DNA from: Conchocele bisecta | Lineage: Eukaryota > Mollusca > Bivalvia > Lucinida > Thyasiridae | Direction of reading: 5' to 3' | DNA length: 64,000 nucleotides | NCBI GenBank assembly: GCA_029237695.1 | Contig: CM055267.1 | Span: 9,637,043 to 9,701,042, forward strand | Shown: positions 10,518 through 19,800 of the stretch, piece by piece | Position numbering within the stretch: position 1 is the first letter of the stretch | Layout of the letters: each line of letters begins with the position of its first letter | The notes under the pieces: model-generated | Seen by the model: the letters and a program-made list of their open reading frames with translations, nothing else | What the model was told of the DNA's origin: nothing | Databases searched by the model: none | Made by a program: the position numbers and the translations under genes

Positions 10518-10554
10518 CACATTTTTTCCGTTGCATTTCCCCTATCCGGTTACA
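10518..10554 (+). repeat. TRIM right LTR, last part
   Basis: These 37 bp complete the right LTR: the end of the tRNA domain, the oligo-T terminator (10522-10527) and the terminal CCGGTTACA. The ACTT duplication follows at 10555. Confidence 0.85.
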
Positions 10555-10576
10555 ACTTGAATTGCGCATTAGCCGA

Positions 10577-10678
10577 TGCGCAGAATTAGCCGACATGACA
10601 GTAAATATAATAGTACTAAATTGTTTTGTACATTGTTTAGAAAGGTGTTTTATGTATATACAAACAATAATTGACCAT
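10577..10678 (-). repeat. Right arm of inverted repeat enclosing the nest
   Basis: This is the reverse complement of 509-611 with small differences; the AAATATAATAGTACT piece also matches the palindrome at 436-506. Confidence 0.6.
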
Positions 10679-11498
10679 CCAAGACACGCTAGAATCACCT
10701 GTGGTGTGAACCTACATGAGCAAGGTGCTGCTGTCATTTGAACATCTAATTCCAGCAAAATTGGATCAATTTATGGTGTTGCTTCACTACAGACTTAGAC
10801 TACAGTCTACAGTACAGTTTATCAGACACATGAACATACCTGTTAATTAAGCGCATTATTTTGATCCGATTTTGCAACGAATACATCTAAGTCATGCAGA
10901 TGCTTGCTGTTTCCATGCCAGTATGAAGAATATATCGCCAAGGTAAACAGGTTAGTAAAATTTGCTGAAAACATTCCTGAACTCTGTCCACAAGTTGTTT
11001 ATAACGTCAAAAGTCGCGCAGGGGCTCACTCGAGAGCGCTCATTGCGTCATTGCCGAGCTGTTGTATAAATACAATAAATTCTATAAATATTGTGTTTTC
11101 CAAGAAGCGAATGGTGACTGATTTTTCTGCAGAACTACACAATGCTGTTTTCACTGGCTTACAGGCGATAAACTTATGATTTCAATGTGAGAATAGAAGT
11201 TATTAAATGATTATATATTTGTTCGGATAACTGATTGTCGATGTTAATTTTGGGGCAATCTTACGACTGATGAGCTGACCCAATTTTAAGTGAGAAAGAT
11301 GGCAACTTTTACTAAATAGCTTACATGCGCTGAAAAAGCAAGAACCGATGATTGTTCTGTGAAAATTGTATGCCCATAGCTGCTATTTTAAGAAAAATAT
11401 TGTAAAAACACTGCCATTTTTGTCCGATAATCTGGAGGATCCCTGTATAGTCTAATCATTTAATTACAAGGGGGAGAACTACATCTTTTTTATTGCAG
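10679..11498. other. Unannotated stretch
   Basis: No supported gene. A short frame at 10904-11179 has no recognisable domain. The rest is AT-rich. Confidence 0.4.
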
Positions 11499-11593
11499 AG
11501 GTCCCTCAAAAGGCATCATCACCAATGGGCGGGCAAGGGGACAGGATTTATGCTTACTCCGTAATGGTCCACCAATTTACACAATCACTGTGA
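11499..11593 (+). CDS. Candidate second exon of the unknown small gene
   Basis: A strong acceptor (CATCTTTTTTATTGCAG) precedes a frame that, joined in phase to 832-907, stays open for 31 codons and stops at 11593. No domain is visible. Only the good splice sites and matching phase support it, so a chance frame is quite possible. Confidence 0.3.
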
Positions 11594-12400
11594 CCGCAGG
11601 AACCGGACTCAAGAGTTAAAAGTTAAAAGATATACCAATCGGAAAGACAGTATCTGCCATTATATGATTATAAATCTCGAAACATTTGAATTTTGAAGAT
11701 GCCATCACGCATCTCTGAAATCCAGCAAAGTCACGGATACATGGAAGAGTGGCAATATCACTGCTATATTAAATCAAAGGACTGAACGTCCTGAAATTTT
11801 TCGCAGTTTGTGTTTGTGGATGACATATCTGGATGGGCAACTGTGATCTTTGGCGGCTATATTGGATATTTTACATACATTCCCAATTGCTACGTATTTA
11901 TACATGTACACATGTTATCATCCTATATGTTACTCTTAGACCATAGTTCAACCATAAACGGACTTCTGTTTTGCCAATAATTGATATGGCTCGTACATAT
12001 TTAGTGTGGTGGGGAAATGTACGTGGGTTTTGGCCACCACCTTGTATTTTGGCGTCCATTTCTGTTGAAAATGGTCAATTCCGATTTCATGTAAATTATA
12101 ATTACCGGCTGTCACGTTTTCAGTGCTTTTTCGATATGTGAATGCGAGTTTGCATTGTTGTTACTTGAATCATATGAATGGTCTCAAACCTGCTCATTTT
12201 TTAGCAGAACATATTGCTGTTAGGGGGCTCCACTTATAGGAGCATAACATCTTCAAACGAAGACTTACAGATTGCTAGCATGCGGAAATACTATCTAGAG
12301 ATACATACCTTTCAATAAAATATAGTGGAAATTCCCACCCCCCTGCCCAAGTGGGAATGATAACCCTGTTTTCATGGGTCTGGCCCACCCACTATAAGAC
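11594..12400. other. Unannotated stretch
   Basis: AT-rich DNA without recognisable coding or repeat structure. Confidence 0.4.
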
Positions 12401-12407
12401 TAATAAG

Positions 12408-13155
12408 CAAAACTGAAATGCCATAGAATCAGCAAACAACTCCTAGACTGGATAGCACATAGTAATTGTAAACGGACTACACTCACAAAGCACTGTGATG
12501 ACAAGCGGTATTCCACAGGGTACTGTACAATGTCCAATCCTATGCCAAATTGTGTAGAAGTGACAACATATCTCTTTGCAGACGACACCAAATATACCGC
12601 CGAATCAATGCACAGAATGACGCATTAGACATGCAGCACGACCCAGACAACTAATCAGCTTATGGAACTGGTCCGACAAATGTTTTTTTTTTTTAAATTT
12701 CACCCCCAATAAATGCCAAGTGTTACAATTACAACAACAGGCAGATGAATCTGAGCTATCAGTACCATATATGCAACAACAATAGGGACAAACTCGAACT
12801 AGAATAATTGGATGGAGAAAAGGACATTGGTGTGCTTGTTGACAGAAACCTTACATGGGCCAGACACATGCAGCAGCAAGTAAGTAAAGCAAACAGTATC
12901 ATGGGACTTATCAGGAGAATATACTCATATCTGGACAAAATTAGGTTCACCTCGCATATGCTGTATGGAGCCCCCATCTGATAAACGATATCAATATAAT
13001 CACAATAATCGAGAATGTACAGAGAAGAGCGACAAAACAGGTCCATACTCTCTCTCTAAATTGGAATATCATGAATGGTGAAGAAAACTGAAACTACCAA
13101 CACGAAAGTATCGTCGGCTACGAGGAGACATGATCGAAACATATAAAATACTTGT
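12408..13155 (+). pseudogene. Decayed CR1-like LINE, RT fragment
   Basis: Reading across several frames shows the 3' part of a CR1/L2-type reverse transcriptase: a SGIPQGT-like segment near 12500, LFADDTKY (motif C) near 12570, then EKDIGVLVD, LTW..HMQQQV, IMGLIRR, LYGAP and finally RRLRGDMIETYKIL near 13110-13155. Many stops and indels separate them. It is a different family from the two better-preserved LINEs in this window and much older. Confidence 0.75.
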
Positions 13156-13252
13156 CGCGTGACACGTGTATTCTTGTACATTCCGGATTTCCGTATAATT
13201 GTATATTTGTGATGTGTGGTACGATTTTGTATTGTTGTGCGTACTATTGATT

Positions 13253-13322
13253 TCACATACCTGTGATTTCCACATACCTGTGATTTCACACACCTGTGAT
13301 TGTTACATACCTGTGATTTAGC
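13253..13322 (+). repeat. Short tandem repeat CACATACCTGTGATTT
   Basis: Four imperfect copies of a 15-18-bp unit (ACATACCTGTGATTT) lie in a row. Confidence 0.8.
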
Positions 13323-14638
13323 ATGTACATTTGCCATGTACAATGTGCGTGCAATAACGGGGCTTATGTTGTATTGGTGGAAATACGTTTATGCGTGTCC
13401 TTTTCGTGGATTTAAATATACGTCCATTTTATGAGCAATGTTTTACTGATGTCACGCCATATTTGCCACAGACTATGCATGTGTGTGGTAGAGAACTCGT
13501 TGACTGCGTGTGCTGGTTTGGCTAGGGAAAATACCCCTTTTAGTATTACGGATGTCCACTATCCGTGCCAGCCGAGTTTGTCCGCGTGTCAGTTGTTCAC
13601 CAGATAAGGGACCTTCTGTGGGTGAAGCCAGTATATAGCACAGACCATACCATGGTCTGCCCTGTTATGTATGCTACGGGTTAGTGTTTCAGCATAGCCT
13701 GGTACTGGCCAACACGGATATATCAGATCCCATACTGGTGATGCTTGGTGTCGTGATATTTCCGTAAATGACCACGATATTTGAGTTTAGTATGTGTTAC
13801 ACTCTCATTTGAGTATGTATAGCCGTAGGACCGATATGGAGGGGTTTGGCGGGGCCAAAAAGCGACCTTCGCATTGTCGAGACCAGTCGAGACCAGTCGA
13901 GTCGATTTCGGATTTTGAGATCTGGGTCTATAGTGTGCAGATTTAGGGTAGTGTGGGATATACCATGTTGGATGGTATTTATTCCACGAGGGCTGTACAC
14001 TAGTTTGGTTGAATTTATGGCGTGACATATATTTATGCCAAATATAACCCACGGGTGAAATGGCAAAAGCCATGGTTTTGTAGTATTTATGTGAGATGTC
14101 GAACGAGGGGTAGGCATATTCATTATTCCGTGCATGGTTTCACTGGTGCGTATATAAGCGATGTCTCGCTATGTGTTGGTGGGACACATATTTTCTGGTA
14201 ACAGAAGGATAGTACTGTATTCACCAGTGACACGGAGGATTTTGGTATGTACCTACAACATTTTATTTCAGCTGTGATTTGCCGTTGTTCGATTCCCGTT
14301 TTAGTCCGTTGTGCATCCTGTCTGTCTGTCTGTGTGTATTCGTCCAGTAATTGGAGACTCATTTCATTTTGTAGCCTCTTGAGATCGCTCCAGCGAGCAA
14401 CATTGGACGTTTTGGTCCACTCGTTGAGGGCAGACCCCAGTCAGTGCAGAGTACAAGGTCGTCCGAGTGTCCGTACGTCTGTCTGGCGCAGTGTGTGTAG
14501 CAGCTCCGGGTACATGCCTGTATAGAGCAGTGTGTGATAGCTACATCGCGTTCAGCAGACAGTCACAGCCATAGATTAGTGAAGTGAAACGCCATACACA
14601 CATATCATATCATTATACTACCACCGAGTTGAATGTCA
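13323..14638. other. Unannotated stretch with TATA-like motif
   Basis: No gene is recognised. A TATATAAG motif at about 14151, followed by scattered ORFs without domains, could belong to a degraded LTR or promoter, but I could not find LTR partners. Confidence 0.3.
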
Positions 14639-14647
14639 CCTAAGTGA

Positions 14648-14895
14648 AACTTTTCCCGGCGTCTTAGCCAACGTGATAATCGCCATTTGTATTATATCGG
14701 AACTTTACATCCGGTCTACCACTTTCGGTATTACAACCCATTGATTCACCATGGATACTTTACATCCGGTCCACCACATCCGGGTTGCTACAGTCGAGTG
14801 ATGCCATAGGAACTTTACCTCTGGTCCGCCATTTCCGGAAATAATACTACCTTTCGAACTTTACTTCCGGTACCAGCTTCCGGAACATTATCGTT
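14648..14895 (+). repeat. Degenerate ~60-bp tandem repeat
   Basis: About four copies of a unit containing ACTTTACATCCGGT..ACCA..TTCCGG, spaced roughly 55-65 bp. Confidence 0.65.
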
Positions 14896-16060
14896 ATTGA
14901 CTATCATGTGATGTAACCACATCCGGCTTTGACTTTGACATTCATACTTTGGAAATATATTGCATAGGCAATACATATGTATACTTTGATAGTGTATGGT
15001 AATACTCCTATCATGGCATATCATGGGTAAAGGATTTGTAGTAAGACTACATATATTGTTTATGGATTAATCCACTTGAAGTTGGATTATAGCCATATTG
15101 TTGACTAGACCTCATACTGCGGGTGAGGTAGACCTTGGGACCTTGATACTCAGAGGTTACCACTATCTATTGAGATACGCCAGCACTGGGGTAGCTCAGA
15201 TGATTGTCATTTGTCCTCCAATGTTCGTTCTGCCATGTTATACTTGTATGTTATTTCACTTTGATTAGCAATCATCAACGTACTTGTGCATTCATACTAT
15301 TGTCCAGTACGGGGCCATTGAGATACCACATACCGAGGTTATTCGTCTACAGCTTTTAAGTTGCGTTAAAGTATAACAGTCGATTTGTTTACAACCTTGT
15401 AGTAATTGAATAGTATCATGCACAGTACAGTGATGTTCGCATATCAATGTATCATGTATTCCTGTGTGTTCCCCATGTAATATATTGTACATTATCAGTG
15501 ATTAAGTGACTACGTGTACTTGTCTACTCTAGCCTATCCCTTACACTTCAACTGCATTGTTACCACTTTTCATTCGTCAGATCAAGCTATATTGGCCATA
15601 ACGTCATAACAATTGAAGTATACTTGGTTCATATGATAATAGGGGAGACAATTTGTCTCGATCATTCCTGACCTTGGTAATGACCTTGACAATACTGACA
15701 GGAATTTACGACAAAGAAGTACATGTAACTAGTGAAATGCTGGAAACAATTGAGAGTAGTATAACAAGAGGACAGACTTTCAAGCTAAAGAAAAACATTT
15801 CTGTCTCAATGTTACAGTTTCACAACTTGGCTAGTCGGAGAATGTAATATCTGCAGAGACAGTTAGGCATTAATACGTCTGGACAGAGCATGGTAGGACC
15901 AGGAAATGAAATGACCATTTCCAACCATTCAAAACAGAAAGCGAATATTGTTTAAGTGACGTAGAGGAAAACCAAGAAGAAGCGGACATACTGGCACTGA
16001 GTGAGCCATAGAAGTTCCTAAGGTATCACCCACCTGAATACATACATTTATTGACAGCAT
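14896..16060. other. Unannotated stretch
   Basis: An open frame at 15653-15847 codes for an unrecognised 64-residue stretch without splice or start support. Otherwise nothing is seen. Confidence 0.35.
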
Positions 16061-16077
16061 CCCACTCAGCACTATTT

Positions 16078-16220
16078 GTATGCCCCTGCCACCGAATGGT
16101 GAGGGGGTATATAGTGTTACCGGCGTCCGTACGTCCCATTCCGTCCGTCGGTCCGTCCGTACGTCCCGAAACTGGTGATGGAAATCCGACCCTACCTGCA
16201 TGTAGTGCTGCTGTTGCCGA
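16078..16220 (+). repeat. GTCC-rich dispersed repeat
   Basis: CCGTCCGTCGGTCCGTCC-type microsatellite next to a short GC-rich head (ATGGTGAGGGGGTATATAG). Similar heads and microsatellites begin other repeats here (for example 18770 and 43290). Confidence 0.5.
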
Positions 16221-16463
16221 ACCTACCATAGCTTGCCTATTTAAACATTTCTCAAGCAAAAGGCAAAACAGTCTCAATTTGGGTCACTTTTGCAATGAAA
16301 CTATGGTTAGACTGGTTTACTATTTGATATAGCCCGATTATAGCAAGTTTGCAAACAGGAAGTATGCCATATTTACACGTCCAAATGTCTGTCTAGCAGC
16401 CTAATGTACTACTGAAAAAAATAAAATAAAACAAATTAAAAGCTGACCCTACTATTATATTAT

Positions 16464-16640
16464 GGGGCCCGTTTCACTAAACTTCGTGTGACTAAAATGC
16501 TTCATGCCTATGCTCAATAACTGTATATCCAATAATTGTTTACAAGAAAACATTGTTGATGTGAATTTTACATTTGCACTTACGAACATTTTAGTCAACA
16601 TTTTAGTGTAAGACGTTTCAAGTTAGTGAAACAGGGCCCT
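16464..16640. mobile_element. MITE, family GGGGCCCGTTTCACTAAACT
   Basis: Terminal inverted repeats: GGGGCCCGTTTCACTAAACT at the left and, inverted, GTTAGTGAAACAGGGCCC at the right. Interior phrases (GACTAAAATG, TACGAACATTTTAGTC) also pair. Relatives lie at 20631 (half), 57107-57369, about 57480-57603 (half) and about 60320-60431 (half). Confidence 0.75.
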
Positions 16641-16710
16641 GGATTGTTGCATGTATCACAGCTATTGTTTTAGTCTCTATTTAACAGGACACGTGTGCGG
16701 GAAGTAAAGT

Positions 16711-16875
16711 ATGCTGCCATTTGAAAAACAGAAGCAGGATTGTCTGAGTGGGGTGGACCTGAGCAGGAAGGGGTCTGTAGACAGCCCCATACAGCCACTG
16801 GTGGAGTTCATCAACGGACAGCTCAACTACTTTACCACCAGCTCATGCTCCGGCAGGACCATTATTGTCGACAAT
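16711..16875 (+). CDS. TYW3: TYW3 exon 1
   Basis: Residues 1-55, from ATG 16711 to donor AAT|GTATGT, phase 0. The conserved block LSRKGSVD and the Ser/Cys loop TTSSCSGR are here. A possible acceptor (TTTAACAG at 16680-16687) 24 bp before the ATG could mean that the 5' UTR is spliced. Confidence 0.95.
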
Positions 16876-19800
16876 GTATGTGAATGTGTGATGGGCTGAC
16901 TCACAGTCAACTGATACAAATATAATGTCGCGGTGACTGGAGAAATGGGCGATATGGGATTCGTGACCAGCGTAGCTACTGATCAAAATCACACTCCTGT
17001 AGTCTGATAACGAAATATGTTGCGTGTTGTAAGCATACCGGGTATTTCATTGATGGAACGGTTAATCTGAATCTACACTGATCGAAAATTCGATATGCCC
17101 GATTTCTTGTCACAGTCACAAATCTGCCCTAGTTGCGGGCATGTAACTCCGCAAAACTGTTCTACCATCGTTGCAGAGTTACATTTCCGAAAGATATCCA
17201 TACCCCCTTCATGATTTTTACAGGGTGGACAAAAACCCCTTCTTCGTTTTTACAAGGTGGACATAACCCCCTTCATTGTTTTTGCAAGTTGGACAAAGCC
17301 CCCTTCATAATTTCTACAGGGTGGACATAACCCCCTCACTCCACCCTCATATGTACATGTTTGAAAACAAAATGCCCAAAGTGTTACTTGAAATATTTTC
17401 ATTATACATTAATATTTGTTGTATATTATGAATAATTCTAAGATTGAAAGTTTAGTAACATAATATATGTCATTAGTAATAATAAACAGCAAACAAATGG
17501 TTTTAATTGTAGAAATCATGAGGGTGAATTTATCTAACTTGCAAAGATGATGAAGGGGATTATGTCCACCCTGTTAAAACCGAGAAGGGGGTTATGTCCA
17601 CCTTGTAAAAAACATGAAGGGGGTTATGTCCACCTTGTAAAACGACGAAGGGGGTTTGGTCCACCTTGTAAAAATCATGAAGGAGGTTATGTCCATGTGG
17701 TCATTTTCACACGAAGGGGGTTATGTCAAAGGGTTTTTTGTCCTACATTGTTAAACCACAATACTCAATCAATCAATCCTACATTAGCATCCCCGGGCCT
17801 GTTGGCCTATATGCAGCTGCGCCCTTGTATATGCAACTAAAATAATCGCTGCTAAGTGTAAGGTTTGTACTGCCTCTGTTGCCCGACAGGTATTGGATGC
17901 AGTAGCCATCATGTCATGTATCCGTCCGTCTTGAATAAGTTCCCGTTGACCCTCTTGGTTCACCATTTATTTTTCCAGCATATGAGTATTTAAAACCACA
18001 CTTGTCACATCAGGGCAGGCTGCGTACTGGCTTAACCTTTCAACCCTAAGTACCTGGAATGGACTGTGATAGCTAAGTTTCCGACCAATCCAATCATCAC
18101 AACATGATTTTCAGATGAGTCTATTTATTAAAAGGGGGTGTTATTGTTAATATGAATATGAAAATTACTTGCTAAAAGGTCAGATCTTGATGAGACGGCT
18201 GGTTACGAGCCGGCTCATCTGAATCTGCACTGTTTGCAAACTCGCTATAGCGGATATCGGGTTCACAGGGTTAACATTTCGTTGACACCATTTTCTAACT
18301 GGTGCTATCAATATATATATACATGTGTTACTGCAGGATGATAAAGGCTGTGTTAAAAAGAAAGGATGCCAGTGGCTGTATACTACTCATGACCAAGTAG
18401 AGTCACAGACTGTTGTAAGTATACAAGATGAAACTATCGTACACTGTACATGTATTCAATATCATTTATTGTTGCTGACCGAGTATATCGTGAACACAAT
18501 GCACCGCAGTGCAGCCTTATAAGAAATCACTTGTGTACTGACCAATGGCCAGCTGGGAAGACACTGATAATGGCTGTTACTGGAGAAATAGGGCTTATGG
18601 ATTTTACGATTAGCGTAGATCCTGCTCAGCATGTGCATCCACACAGTCTGATCAAGATATGCACTGTTCGCCATTCCAGCTATCAAACACCCGCCATGCT
18701 TCTAACAAGCAATATATATCGTTATCAGGCTACACGAGGGTGTTATTATACGGGGGGGTATACTGGAGTCAGGTTGTCCGTCCGTCCGTCCGTCTGTGCG
18801 TGCGTCCGTAAACTTAACATCAGAGAAATATTGTTATAACTTCTATTTCCTTCATCTAAAATGCTTAATATTTCACGCATGCATTCCTGTAAGGCTCTAC
18901 TACCATGCTGTGTCAAATCCACGACCGTCGAACCCCCGCTGATCCCATGGTCAAGGTCAAATACTTAGTCTCTTTACAAAACTTAACATCAGAGAAATAT
19001 TGTTATAACTTTTATTTCCTTCATCTAAAATGCTTAATATTTAACACATGCATTCCTGTAGGACTCTACTAACATGCTGTGCCAATTCCACGACCGTCGA
19101 ACCCCCGCTGATCCCATGGTCAAGGTCAAATACTTAGTCTCTTTACAAAACTTAACATCAGATAAATATTGTTATAACTTCTATTTCCTTCATCTAAAAT
19201 TCTTAATATTTCACACATGCATTCCTGTAAGGCTCTATTACCATGCTGTGCCAAATCCACGACCGTCCAACCCCCGCTGATCCCAAGGTCAGGGTCAAAT
19301 ACTTAGTCTCTTTTACAAAACTTAAAATCAGAGAAATATTGTTATAACTTCTATTTCCTTCATCTAAAATGCTTAATATTTCACACATGCATTCCTGTAA
19401 GGCTCTACTACCATGCTGTGCCAAATCCACGACCGTACAAACCCCGCTGATCCGAAGGTCAAGGTCAAATACATGGTCTCTTTACAAAACTTAACATCAG
19501 AGAAATATTGTTATAACTTCTATTTCCTTCATCTAAAATGCTTAATATTTCACACATGCATTCCTGTAAGGCTCTACTACCATGCTGTGCCAAATCCACG
19601 ACCGTCCAACCCCCGCTGATCCCATGGTCAAGGTCAAATTCTTAGTCTCTTTACAAAACTTAACATCAGAGAAATATTGTTATAACTTATATTTCCTTCA
19701 TCTAAAATGCTTAATATTTCACACATGCATTTCTGTAGGGCTCTACTAACATGCCGTGCCAAATCCACGACCGTCCAACCCCCGCTGATCCCATGGTCAA

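Larger units (their letters stand above)
1119..10558 (+). mobile_element. TRIM: miniature LTR retrotransposon with tRNA in its LTRs
   Basis: The element body is 1123-10554 with ACTT duplicated on both sides (1119-1122 and 10555-10558). The LTRs start TGTAAC and end GGTTACA. The left LTR is 1123-1302 (180 bp). The right LTR is 1410-1552 plus 10518-10554, split by a later MULE insertion; its two pieces (143 + 37 bp) add up to the same 180 bp. Two bases after the left LTR, 1305-1318 reads TGGGGGCTCGTCCG, matching the tRNA-Pro primer-binding site known from vertebrate gammaretroviruses. The purine tract GGGGGAGGAG (1400-1409) lies directly before the right LTR. The 107-bp interior has no coding capacity, so the element depends on enzymes supplied in trans. 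Confidence 0.85.

Noticed and set aside
10924..10953. Short segment resembling TYW3 exon 6 (YEEYIAKVN versus YVEYIANLA)
   Set aside because: Only about seven residues match, the splice phase does not fit and no other TYW3 exon piece is nearby; chance is likely.
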